From: Homalodisca vitripennis
Lineage: Eukaryota > Arthropoda > Insecta > Hemiptera > Cicadellidae
Direction of reading: 5' to 3'
NCBI RefSeq assembly: GCF_021130785.1
Contig: NC_060212.1
Span: 143,350,001-143,414,000 of the forward strand
Length of the DNA stretch: 64,000 nt
Within the stretch, counting starts at the first letter, position 1; each line of letters starts with the position of its first letter. The position numbers and the translations under genes are program-made. Under the pieces are notes generated by a model. It did no database searches. It had not been told where the DNA came from and saw only the letters and a list, made by a program, of their open reading frames with translations. Below, piece after piece: positions 1 through 12,700 of the stretch.

Positions 1-696
1 AAAGAGTGTTTATTTGGTGGCGGGCTGTCACAACTGGCATTCCGCGCGTCTCCCGCAAGCCACTGTTTATCGCGTGGACTTTTTGAACCTTCTTATCGCT
101 CGGCAACTTGTAGGACAGCCTTGCGGGGCTTGAATATGTTTCTTGCTTTCTAATAACATCCTTATAACAGTAGTAAAATATGAAAAAGTTTGGGGTTGAC
201 CAAGTAATTGCTCAAAATTACCGAATCTTCAAATTCCGAATCGTCTGGATTCGCCATTCACACGAATAATGGTAAAAAAACACTAAATAAATACTGGAAA
301 ACTGCTGTATATAATACGAATAATTTACTTTAAAAAGAATAGGACACAACAGAAAATTAGCGATAACCAAAATATATATGCGTGTACCGGACGCTTCCCA
401 CTAACTGGCTAGATGCCTTGACGGGAGCTCCCGTCAATGACTTTGTGAAAGGCACGGGGCCACGCCCGCTAGACAGTGTTTGGCCAATTAGAAGCAACTG
501 CCACTCCCATTGTAACAGAATTCGAGGCGGGGCAACCCGTCTGTATGTCGCATGACTACTAGAACCATCTAGCAGCAAAATATTCAACTAACATAGCAGT
601 AAGAAAATAAAGAATGCAAAAACGCAGATCCACGGCAATGACGTTTTGAGCTTGTAGTGGCCCTCCGCGGATCCGCGTTCAATAACGCTGGAAAGG
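1..696. other. unassigned sequence at left edge
   Basis: Bases 1-150 are GC-richer and open in plus frame 1 for 49 codons (starting KECLFGGG), then stop. Bases 390-600 are a second GC-richer patch with the palindrome ACGGGAGCTCCCGT at 421-434. Neither gave a recognisable protein. Both could be transposon debris. Confidence 0.3.
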
Positions 697-1011
697 TTAA
701 TAATTTTACATTGTTCAATTGTTTTAAAATTCAAATAGCTATAAACTACTGAATGAATCCACCTTTTGAAGTCTGGTTTGCGGCATTGTACTCTGCTAAG
801 TAAGACATTTAATTTGATACCAAACTTGACCTACGCTGCTATTTAAGAATTTTGTCTGACTCCTTGTGGACCGTCCCCCAAAGGGATTATCCGTCGGTAA
901 TTGGGCAGATGTGTGCGTTACTACCACCCAGTAAGCACGTGTGAACTTTGGTATTTCTTTATATTGTGGTTCAAAAATTAAAAAAGAGGTTCCAGACTTA
1001 ATTGACACCCT
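697..1011. mobile_element. solo long terminal repeat arm of the long-TIR Tc1/mariner element
   Basis: These 315 bases are nearly identical to the right arm (63214-63531) of the element at 62209-63531. They end in the same terminus GTTCCAGACTTAATTGACAC..CCCTG followed by TA. There is no transposase next to them, so this is a solo arm or a deletion remnant. Confidence 0.8.
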
Positions 1012-1097
1012 GTATAATTTGCTGATAAGTTTGGTTGACTTGGCAGGACCAAGACTTCATATATTTTTTAACAATAAATGAAAATAAAATAAAATTG

Positions 1098-1771
1098 TTA
1101 ACACATTCACTGCGGGTGACGAGCATGCTCGGCATACGACAGCTGCTTTCATATTGCCTCAGTGTGAGCTGAGCAGTTGCCCGGGAAGGCTGTAACACTC
1201 ATAGCGAGATATGCCTTGGTATGTATTCGGTGAGTCAGTTGGTGCGATTCGTCGCCGGTTCGCCATTTTCGTTTGTTGTGTATACTTTGCGATATTGTGT
1301 GAGTGGATTATAGTGTCTGTTGACTTTGTAAGTATATGTACTCATAATGGAGGAAGACGATAATGTTATTGACGATAATTTTTCATCTGATGAAGACAAT
1401 GAGTCGAGTTTGAACAGTTCTAGGGACGGTGAAGGCGGTGCCCCCACCCCCAGTGGGCCAACCCACCCCAATACGTGTAATTGATGTACTATCTACGTGT
1501 CATTCATGTACTATATACGTGTAATTCGTGAGTGTTTGTGCCGAAACCTAGTGCACTGCGAGCACATACAACACGGGGACCGGCACCCGGTGCGGATGAC
1601 GAGCAGACTCGGCATGGACATGACGTCACCCGTTCCGGCCAACGAAGCTTCCGGGATACCTTGGACAACCCTTTCGGCTATCCTGACTCCGTTTTGGGTA
1701 AGTAAAAAACAAACAAAAATTCCCGCATTTTCTGTCGCCGGTAATTTTGTCATCCGCAGTGAATGTGTTAA
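1098..1771 (+). mobile_element. non-autonomous piggyBac-type (TTAA) element
   Basis: It is bounded by TTAA on both sides with inverted termini CACATTCACTGCGG and CCGCAGTGAATGTG (TIR about 18 bp). Just inside both ends the motif GACGAGCA..CTCGGCAT repeats. At 1348 an ATG opens a short acidic ORF starting MEEDDNVIDDNFSSDEDNES, like the acidic N-terminus of piggyBac transposases, then breaks off. This is an internally deleted copy of about 674 bp. Confidence 0.8.
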
Positions 1772-2029
1772 AAAGGTTTTATCCACAGGACTGCCCACCA
1801 ATTGTGAAGTACGAATAGTCATGATATCTCTGAGTATAGCAAAAATAAAAACCAGCTGAAATTCAGCATAAAATATGTTTAGTTTACTGTAATAAAGTGA
1901 TATGAGTAATAAAATAGAAAGTACATAAACAATGATACTGTATTTAACCCTTTCACTATCAAGCATGTGAGTTATTACATGTGTCACAAGTGCTATTTTC
2001 TTACACATTTAAACTGCAGCCCATTTAAA

Positions 2030-2144
2030 AATAGTGTAAGCCAACAACTTAAAATAGTGTAAGCCAACAACTTATAATAGTGTAAGACAACAATTTATAA
2101 TAGTGTAAGACAACAACTTATAATAGTGTATTACAACAGTTTAA
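2030..2144. repeat. 23-bp tandem repeat, five copies
   Basis: Units start at 2030, 2053, 2076, 2099 and 2122 with the core AATAGTGTAAGMCAACAAC. The spacing is exactly 23 bases and the last copy is the most diverged. Confidence 0.9.
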
Positions 2145-2679
2145 ACTACATTATGCTACTGGTACGTACATAGGACACCACAGTATCATGTGATAACTGT
2201 ATTTAGTCATGCAGTCTCAATACTCTAAAAAATTGAATTTGTAATGTCTTTCTTGTGAAAAATAGCACTTAGACAACTTAACTTTATAAATTGAAAATAT
2301 TTTGTAAGTTGTTTGGGGAATATCCAAAGATATAGACGCTGACAGCTTAGATTTAAATTGCCCAAGTCATATTTCATTGATAATGGCAGTTTATGAAGGG
2401 ATTTTATTCAACATCCTTAAAAAGGATGTTGGCAGAAAAAGATTTAATGTAGATTGAACAAATTGTATGATACACAAATAAGAATATATCTTCCTTAATA
2501 ATATCAAATCATAGTTTGTTTGGAATGATCTGTACATTTGTTACAGCCCCAATCTTCTAGGATAATAAGCATTATGAGAACATTATACTCACAAACGTAG
2601 TTATTCCTTACTACAACATTTGTCACTGTCGAATTCAAGTACCTAACTTGCGCTGAGCTGTAGTCACATAAATATGGCC

Positions 2680-3085
2680 TCCTCAAATTGATTTTTCCAC
2701 CAAATTTTAATTAAGGAGTTTTGTTTCCTGCAAGAAGAAGTGAATAGTGCAGCAGAAATCCATTGGAGAATGTTATGTGTTTACGGAGAAAACATTATGA
2801 GTGATGGTGTTGTGTGTGAGTGGTGTAGAAAGCCAAAATTTTGATGACAGCCAAAAAAAATTATTGAATGGCTTCACCTTTGACATTTCTCAGATTGATT
2901 CTTAAAGTTTACATTCGGCCATCTTCAAACTTTTGACACAATTCATGCACAATACCATCACTCATACTTTTTTCCTTAAACATGGAACATTCTCCAATGA
3001 ATTTCTGCTGCACTATTCCCTTCTGCTTGGAGGAAATGAATAAAACTCCTTAATTCACATTTGGTGGGAGAACCAATATAGATGG
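2680..3085. repeat. palindrome built from two inverted mariner N-terminal fragments
   Basis: The plus strand at 2700-2850 reads NSAAEIHWRMLCVYGENIMS in one frame, the helix-turn-helix start of a mariner transposase. The minus strand at 3085-2900 carries the same block (NSAAEIHWRM, frame-broken). Shared bases include AGTGCAGCAGAAATYCATTG and ACCAAAT..AATTAAGGAG. The arms are about 180 bp with a short centre. Confidence 0.65.
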
Positions 3086-3481
3086 CCACGTGTCTGGCCA
3101 TCTTGGCAAGAGATCAGAGGTTGGAAAAGACCACCCTTTATTACCTGTACGAAGTAGGTGTAACTAAACAAAAACTGTTTTAACAATGAGCTTTCTATTA
3201 AAAATTAAATGACTTTTTGTACATACTTTACTTACTACAATTATTTTTGCAAAACGTTCCTCATCAATATATGAGAAGTACATAAATATATATTAGAATA
3301 TGAAACTTACAAGTTAGCTATGCATGAAGTACTACTTGCAAATACAAAGAAAACAAAAAAAAAAACATTAAAACTACTAACCATTTATAGCTGCAAAGTC
3401 AAACATTAATATAGTCAAGGAATATTATTTTGTTAAATTAACACAAATCCATGCAGGAGAAACACAACTAAATCACCTTAC

Positions 3482-3725
3482 ATGTTGCATCCACGTTGTT
3501 GTCCCCAGATAGGCAACGTCTGACTTCTCATTAGCCAACTAGCCAGGTAAGCAGTCCCGCCAACCATCCCACAGTCCACTACCTGACCTGTCCCTGAGGT
3601 ATGTCTTTCCAGTAGTGCCAACACAATCCCAAGAGCACACATTAGCCCTCCACCCCCAAAGTCTGCCGCCAAGTTGGCAGGTGGGGTTGGCTGCCTGCCC
3701 TCCTCCCCCAGGAGTGAAAGTAAGC
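3482..3725 (-). CDS. AMACR: AMACR coding exon 4
   Basis: The acceptor is TATTTTTAG and the donor GTAAGG. It encodes [12 protein letters not shown], the [10 protein letters not shown] loop (Asp152), LMCALGI and the stretch ending QQRGCNM. The 244 nt end two bases into a codon, so at least one more exon must follow to the left. Confidence 0.92.
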
Positions 3726-6700
3726 CTAAAAATAAAAATAAGAGTTTTTTATCTTTAACCCTTTAAGAGCTGAGTTTTCAACGGTTCTGTCATAAGCTAC
3801 TGCTCCACAATCAGTGCCTATGTAGCGTGTTTTTTTTTTTTTCTCACCATAATCAACTTCAGCAATATCTTCATATCAAACTGCCTTTAGAATCTCCTAA
3901 TTAGTCACTCAGATCATGGTTGCTCAATCTGCATCCCAATAGCCATCATTCTCAGAAAAGTTAACACGTTCAATGCGGTTGCGGTAGATCTACTGCACGG
4001 CTGCCTCGCGCAGGCGCGCATGACGTAGATCTACTGCACAGCGCCATTGTTTAGAAAACCCAGTCAGTGTGGCTCTCAGCACTCGTCGTGTATGGTTGTC
4101 CGTTTTGCCGCTCGTGGGGATATACTTTTCCCGCGTTTTTGTGTGGTCGCCGTTCTCAGTTAGCGTTTTGTGGTTAGTTTTTAGACTACTTCAAATTTTA
4201 CCGTTTTTGTTGTGTGTTTAGTGTTATTCTTATAATACAATAGACATGGATTTGCCTCCTGGAACTAGTGGAATCCAGAATAGACGTCAGTTTGTGGCTA
4301 ATAGTGATTCTGATTATGAAGACGACCCTGGTGTCCCTGGTTATGCTCCGGACCTCGACGATGAACAATACGAGACTGATGAGTCAGAGGTCGAAGACCC
4401 AGACTATGACGTAAGACCACCACAATGGAGTCCTCAAACTATAGGTATGAAAGATGTACCGTTTACAAAAGAGGGAAAAGTTTTTAGTCCCTTTGCCTAA
4501 TGAGATTACCCCAATCAATTTTTTCTTGTTGCTGGTGGATGTGATTTTTTTGGAGGGCATTGTGGCTACTACGAATAGATACGCGTTGGGAGTTATTCTG
4601 TGGACCTACTACAACCCCAGGCTCACGAATCCATAAATGGAAAGACATTACCGTGGAGGATCTCAAATGTTTTATTGGCCTATTGCTGCACATGGGAATA
4701 TTACAATTACCCTGAATACAAGAACTATTTGGAAAACTTGTAAGCTGTTTTCAACGTGCTTCCCCAAATTCATGGCCAGGGACAAATTCATGCTTATTTT
4801 GCGATGCATTAATTTTGAAAGGTACCCTAACCAAACAACAGAGCTTCTAAAGTACAGTTTCTAATTGACTACTTCAACAATAAAATGGACTCAATTTATT
4901 ATCCTCAAAAAAAAAGTTGTGCATTGACGAGGGAATGGTTTTATGGAGGGGACGGTTGTACTTTAGGCAATATATAAAAGGGAAACGCCATAAAGTACGG
5001 CATCAAACTGTACAGTTTGTGTGACCCCCATGGCCTAATACTTCGTTTTTTTTATGTATTGCGGAGTTTTAGGATGATTACGGTGGTAAGGGGCATGCAG
5101 CCAATGTTGTATTGAAGCTGATGCAAGGGAAAACTCAATTGTGGCCACAGTTTATTTATGGATAATTATTATAATAGTTTTACTCTTGCCTCAAGCCTGC
5201 TCCGTAGGAATACATATTGCACTGGAACTCTTCGGCTGGACAGAAAATACGTATCTCCTGAAGTCAAATCGGCAACCCTGAAAAAGGGTGAAAAACCATC
5301 GCCCGCTCTACGCCGAAAGTGTTGTTGTCGCCAAATGGAAAGACAAACGCGTTGTCTCTTACATATCCACTGAATTTGAAAATGACATGGTGAATTCAAT
5401 TAATCGACGGTGGTTTGGAGAGACTAAAACCACTACCAATTGTTCAATACAACCATTTTATGAAAGGCGTGGACCGCAGTGACCAAATGATGTCATATTA
5501 TCCTTGCGAAAGGAAAACACTGCGGTGGTATAAAAAGATTTTTGTCCATGTAATTCAGATGATGTTAGTGAATGCACACTATCTCTATAACGAAGTTCGC
5601 ACATCAAGTGGAGAAAACAAAATGCCATTGTACGACTTCCGTCTGGAGGTTATTGACAAGCTACTCCCGGACGTTCCCGAGCCTCCTCGACCTCTGAAGC
5701 GCCGCCGCGTCCCCCATGTACCCTCACGGATTACAGAAAAAAGTGGCTTGTGGAAAGAGAGAGAAGTAAACAAAAGAGGTGCAGAGTTTGCTATGCAAAT
5801 GGCAGAAAGAAATACGTGATGTGGCAGTGTTTAGAATGTGATGGACAGCCTGGGTTGTGTGTCCCACATTGTTTTGACCAATTCCATGACTAATGAAGCG
5901 TACCTTGGGGAGGATGGTTGGGTTGTAAATAGTAGTTTTTAGTGTTTTTTATCAATATATTTTTTAGTTATACTAAGTGATTTGTTCCCAGTATTATTAT
6001 AAACAATCGTTAGTGGTCTGTTTTTCAAAAACAATAAGGAAAACGGTGCGCGCTTCGAAGAGAGACTGGCCCCAGGAGCGTGTGCGGTAGATCTACTGCA
6101 CGTTTTCAAAAATGGCGAAATTCGGCTCTTTTGGTGTTTTGATGACCTTTCTGTACCAACCCGTGTCACAACAACTAAATTGGTAACTGAATACTAAATA
6201 AAAAAAATTAGCCTCTAGCAACATACATTACTTAATTTTTAGCAGCGAACGTGTTAAACTGTTGAATGCCTAACTCACAACAATGCATCCAGAAAAATCT
6301 AAATCTTACAAAACGTCCTTATTATTATTAAACTAATTCCTGCCATACCAACTGAACCACAATCAAAACAGAAAATAAAAGTAAACATGTAGTGGCAACC
6401 TCAAAAACACAATTAATTTAAAAAACTAAAAATAATGTTCAGGTAACACTTCACCGTGTGGTTTCGTGATAGTTCCCTTGTTTGGCCAGAGTGTAGATGT
6501 AATTCTCGAATGCCAAAAAACAGCACTATTGTAGATTTGCAGCAGTTGAAATCTACTAGAGGCCAATGAGTATCCTCTTACAGCTGTCAGGCATTGTGTA
6601 GCGAAGCAGCTGTTTGGCACGTGATAACACGGATGTAGCAGTCTAGGAATTATTTCTAGTAAATGAACATTGGGAATTACTATAGCAAAATATATATCTT

Positions 6701-9700
6701 AACTTTGATGATTCTATTCTCCGACTTTATCTTTTGGCATTCTCTTTGATGTATTATTTCACAATTATTACTGAACTAAGAGCTGGCTGATGTTAAATTA
6801 CCTTGAGTTTTTCCCCATAAGAACAATGTTACACCTCATGAAGCTTTACTGCTTTAATTTTAGTCGCTGAATTATGGGAGGTGTCTAATTTAAAAGATAT
6901 AATTAGTATGCATCGTAACGCTTTTTGGTTTTTATTATATATTTTTATGCATTATTCAGAAAAAAATCTCAAACTTTGTTATACTTCATCATTAAAATAT
7001 TCAAAAAGTATGCACTTAACAAAAAAATATAAAGTGTTTGATGTGAATTACTTATATCTTTAAAATTAGACAGCTCCCATAATTTTTCCGGACATTTGCC
7101 ATCGTTTAGTGATGCAAAAAATCAGTTTCACATATTACTGACTTTTTAATTGTGTTATTGTTTTTTTGTGTTACTGATTTTTACTGTCTTGTTAAATCTA
7201 CTGTCTGTTGTGTTAAATCTTGTTTCCTTCATAATCCTTCCATCGTCAAAAACAAACTTCAAACAAAGCCAATCAATCAAAATTCTTTATTTACATGAAC
7301 ATAGAGTACAGTAATGGTGTTATTAAAGATTTGTACATTTCATATCTTAAAATTGTATATACAATAATAGCTTAGTTGAAATCAGTCAAGAATATATAAA
7401 TAGGTAATAGTTAGAGTTGAAAAGAGATGATGAAGCTAAGTTTATATATGGTACAGAAATGTTACCATAAATAGTCAGGCATTGAAAAATTCTTCTAGGG
7501 TGTAAAAAATTTCTGTAGCAGCCAGGTCTTGAGCGATGTCTTGAAGTTCTTGTCTTCTCTACGTCTCTTCAGATCTTCTGGGAGTTGGTTGAAAAGTTTT
7601 CTTCCCATGTAGGTAGGTTTCTTTTCAAACAGAGTGAGGTGGTGTGTTGGCAGGGCATAGTCATATGCGTTTCTTGTGTTATAGTTATGATTGTTACCTA
7701 GGTGGTCAGGTTTCTGAGCTATTGTGTAGCAGGTGGCCTCGCAAATATAGAGTGAGACCACTGTCAGGATTCCAAGTTCTTCAAAGGCCTGACGGCATGA
7801 CTCGTGAGGAGTCAGTTTTGCTAATATTCGAATAGCCTTTTTTTGCAGAACTAGAACACGGTCCTTGTTTCTTGCTGAAGAGTTGCCCCATGCTAATAAT
7901 CCTTACCTCAGGTGGGACTCAACTAGAGAGAAATATGCTGTCCTGGTAGTATCTTGGTTACAAGAACTTTTTACTCTTTTAAGAGCATAAATACTAGAGT
8001 TAAGCTTACTACAGAGATCGTCAATGTGTGGATTCCAAGATAGCTTGTCATCTATTATAATGCTGAGGTACTTTGTTTCGTTATCTTGAGCTATTTCTGG
8101 TAAGCCATAGTAGTCAATGGTTCTTCGGCCTTTCCATATAAGTTGCTGTGTTTTGCAGTCATTAAGAACAAGATTATTATGTTGGCAGTATTGTTTGGTC
8201 ATATTCAAGGCTATAAAAGAGTTAAGTTCGAGGGATATTGAGTCTTTTTGTGCAATAAGAAGGGCTGTGTCATCTGCATATAGCATTGCTTGGGCCCAGT
8301 CAAGAAGATAGCTTGGAAGGTCATTCGTTAGCAGAATAAAAAGCACTGGTCCCAAAATTGATCCCTGAGGGACACCTCTAGTGATAGGAAGTAAGGTAGA
8401 TCTTGCTTTATGGGATGTATAATTATTGTTTGTATAGTTCAGTTCAACTAGTTGCTGATGGTCTTTCAGGTAGCTGGTAAGCCAGTTTTGTGATGCTCAT
8501 CTAATGCCCATGTTCCCTACTTTTTGGAGAAGTAGAGAGTGGTTTAGGCAGTCAAAAGCCTTACTGAAGTCCAGCAACATGGCAGTCACAGTTGTATGAT
8601 GATGAATTCTGAGAGTTGAACTATAGCTGTAGTTGTGGATTTACCACGGAGGAAGCCATGTTGCTGGGTTGTCAAGATGTTGTAAGTCGTCAGATGTGTT
8701 ATCAGTTGGTTTAGTAAGATCTTTTCCACTACTTTAGACATTGTTGGGAGAATTTATATTGGTCTATAGTTTTCCACTGATGTTACGCTGCCTTTTTTGT
8801 GAACAGGAAATACTTTTGCAAGTTTAAGTTTTGTTGGAAAAATGCCCTGTGAAAATGAAAGGTTGATTATGTGACATAAAGGACTCACTATTTCATCCTT
8901 GCAGTGTTTCAGTAGTGTGGAGGTGAGTTCATCGATACCTGCTGATGGTTTTGATTTCAGAGATGAGAGTGTATGGGAAACTTCTTCTGGTGTGGTGGGA
9001 TGAAGGATGAAGTCAGGTATTTCGCCATAGTCTTTGCATGTTGGTAACTGATTATTTACAGCTTGGCCAGCATTGCAGAGAGTGATGTCAGCTATTTTTG
9101 TAAAATACTGGTTGAAGTACTCAGCTATTTCATTAGGATTTTTGATTTGTTCTTCATTGATTACAAGTTTTAGTGATTCGTCCTTTCTACTATTTTTGCA
9201 TCTTTCGTAGTTAATAGCCTGCCAGATAGCCCTTTGTTTGAGTTGTCAATGAAGTCTGAAGTTGACTGTTATATATAGTTATACGATTCTTCTGCAGAAG
9301 GGGTGTTGTAAACATTTTCCCATGTCTCTAAATGAAGAAGGTATTTAAAATAATCCATGTTTTCCTGTGAGAAGTGTCTATTAGATAAAATGGGTGGAGG
9401 TAGTTTTTTTACTTAGAGTAATAATAGTACAGAGCTGAGCAATGTGATCTGATAGGCCAGTGACGACTAGATCAGTGCAAAGAATCTCCAATAATGCTAC
9501 AATCAACAATAAGAGCATAAAACTGTATGAGTTTAATATTGTTCTTATGGTTATAAACTCAATGTTATTTTACTACTGCCAGCTCTTAAATGCCCCTTGG
9601 GAAACAAACATCTTGAAACATCTGTACAAACAAAATAAGTACCATCCCTCTTTCTTCAGGAGAAAGGCTTCAAGTGTAAATTTTATATGCTTGAAGAGGA

Positions 9701-12700
9701 AGTAAGGAATTCTCCAGCAAAATTTATAATTTTTTCTCCAACAATTGGATTTTAGAAAGAATAATAGTATTAACAAATATCTAAGACACATTTTCACTCA
9801 ATACATTGGAGACTTTTCATTTGTGATTTGAAGATGTAGCTCTTAGAGTGGTGAGGAAGAAATTACAGTTAAAACATTTTAATATACCTTTCAATTACAA
9901 TTTTAAGACACATTCCAAAAATTTCTATTGAATAACTGAAACTCTGTGTCAACTATGAAAGTTATAAAAGGTATAAAAGTGTAAACATATTTAATTCTCT
10001 AAAATCCTTACATATAATATGTAATATTCCGTACATATTTAAATTTTTGAAATCCAATTCTGAATTTACAATTTCACAATATAAAATGTATTTTTTGAAA
10101 CTAAAAATTCTTAACCTTAATATACGCAAAAGTATGTATGTGCAGAAGAATGTAACTGTCAAGCACAATCAATCCTGGACACAACAGGTTAAGAAGAAGC
10201 TGTGTTGAGAACCATAAAAGTATTTGTGGTAACATAAAAGTAATTGAATCCTTACGTTGCCAGGAATCTTGGATACTACAGGATAACAGTTCCAGGATCT
10301 TTTTACATGAACTTGTACAAATATATCCGTAAGTATTATCTTACAAAGCAATTTGTTTTCTTTACTTTCCCTATAGAATTTGATATTCCAAAAAGCATCT
10401 ACATTTTGTATTTACTGACAAACAATACATACATTACCTTTCTGTAGATTTGTTGTGTATTTATTTTGAGAATTTCCTTTTTTTTAAACAAGATAAAATT
10501 CACTGTAACAAATTCTTTGAACAAAATATGTGTTTACAGTTAAAACATTTTAATATACCTTTCAATTACAGTTTTAAGACACATTCCAAACATTTCTATT
10601 GCATAACTGAAACTCTGTGTCAACTATGAAAGTTATAAAAGGTATAAAAGTGTAAACATATTTAATTCTCTAAAATACGTACATATTTCAACTTTTGAAA
10701 CCCAATTCTGAATTTACAAGCTCACAATATAAAATCTGTTTTTGGTAACTAAAAATACTTTACCTTAATATAGGTACAAGTATGTATGTGCAAAAGAATG
10801 TAACTGTCAAGCACGATCAGTCCTGGATACAACAGGTTAAGAACAAGCTGTGCTGAGAACCATTTTTATTTCAGCCTCATTTGAACAATGTTAACTCTTT
10901 ACTTAGCAGTAGCCTATGTAGCGAGTATTTCGCATAATCGATCCTAGACATAATCAGGGTGATATATCTAAATAGATACATACTATGCAAAGAGTCAAAC
11001 TTTTTCAACATATATTTATGGGTTTCTTAAAAATACTGCAACTGTTATTACTTCGTCATTAAAATATTTAAAATTAAAAAGTGTTTGGATTTGTATTAAT
11101 TATGTCCAAGAGTTCGATTTGCCATTTACCGTTGTTCTTGTGGGGTGAAACTAAAAGTCGTTTTACTCCAGCTGGCTCTTCAATAGAATATTTTATATTG
11201 TCAACATTTTTATAGTGTATTTTCACTGACATAACCTTTTTCCACCAAATATATTTTGAGCCCCACTTTTTGCATTTGTTTTTAACATGTAAATGTATAT
11301 AAAATAAATAATATGCACATACAAAAAAAAAACAGACAATTAGACGAAAAATATCATCCATTCATGTAATAATAAAATCCAACTTAAAAAACTAAATAAT
11401 GAATAATTATATAACAAACTATAAATATCAATTAAAAAATCAATAAATTATATACAAGGTGTAGCTATTAAATAATGAGACTGACACTGCTGCAGATCAA
11501 GAAGGCATGGCTCAAAAAGGTTGCAAAAAATGTTTGTACTGACACTTTGTACGCAATTGAAATTGATCCAAATTTTTTGGGAATGATAATAACATATGAT
11601 GAAACGTGGTTTCTTACTTATGATCCTGAAACAAAGCGCCATTCCATGCACTGGACGAGCCCAACTTCAAAGAGAGCAAAAAAAATAGTATGAAGTTATC
11701 CCTGGAGAATGGAGTTGGACATGGGAAACGTTATCATGACCTAGGTTATACTACCTTGATCTGGCTAGCAACCTGAACATGAAGCGGCAGAACTCTCAGC
11801 ATCGATAACAGAGAACACCTTTCCACAATCATGTTGTCTCTTGTACCAGAGGCTATGAGCTGGAAAACTGCTGTTTGAACAATGGTTCCAAGGAGTATAA
11901 TAACAGGAATGAGGACATAGTAGTGAGATTGTTACAGTTTACCAGAGGTTCATCAAAATCAACCAATCTTTGCTGATTGGGTGGAGATAAAATGAACCAG
12001 TATGGTTTTCTCTGTTATCAAGCAAGTCAGCAAATGGCCGGCACTACCCATCATGTTTGAGTCATCAGGTATAGACTCATATGAAGTGTAAATTGACGCA
12101 ATCCATAATCTGGGTAATTATAAATAAAGTTGTTTTTGATTCTGACCTGACATGGAAACAAAATTGATGTCGTGCCCAACACGCTCACTGTAGGTGCCCT
12201 CTTGTCCGAATCCTGACAGCCTGGCATATACAAGGCGAGGATTGTGCTGCATCAACTCACTGGGCCCAAGACCTAGCTTCTCCATTACTCCTGCAATAGA
12301 TCATGCATTGGTTTTACTACATAAAATTAGTTTGGTTGCAGTGTAAAAATTAAGTAATGGATTGATCTATGTCTAAACTTAACCTTTTGAACGTTACATT
12401 AACTTTTATATTACTGTACTTTGACACTGCATAAAGAAAAGGTATTACGAACAACTCTGATTTACTTTCGGTCTTCAAGGAGCACATTATGTAAATTTAA
12501 TGTGGTTATACAGTAATTTACATTTAAAGGCCGGTATCGACAGTGCGAGGCTGCTCGCTGCCAATGCCTCGTGCCATCTGCCTCAGGGTGAGCTCTTCAG
12601 CTAGCAGCTACGTTGTAACAACGAATGTTCACTGCGAGCACGCGAACCACCCGCATTCGTAGTGAAGACAGTCAGGACAATATGTTTTTTTTTTTCTAGA

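Larger units (their letters stand above)
1772..3481. other. AMACR 3' intron or flank, otherwise unassigned
   Basis: Apart from the 23-bp tandem repeat and the mariner palindrome, this is AT-rich sequence without a recognised gene. I looked for the missing AMACR C-terminal exons here on the minus strand (motifs like DGGAPFY and EPQF) and did not find them. Confidence 0.4.

Noticed and set aside
1511..2008. 165-codon minus-strand ORF as a gene
   Set aside because: It crosses the border of the TTAA element at 1771 and has no recognisable domain; it is a chance open frame.
2030..2144. CRISPR-like array
   Set aside because: The 23-bp units are directly adjacent without unique spacers; it is an ordinary tandem repeat in an animal genome.
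1..3481. C-terminal AMACR exons
   Set aside because: I read the minus strand for the expected motifs (DGGAPFY, EPQF) and found none; they are more likely beyond the left edge.
3757..3800. Left end of another TTAA element (TTAACCCTTTAAGAGCTG)
   Set aside because: No matching inverted right end was found; single TTAACCCTTT words also occur at 1947 and 61529 without partners.
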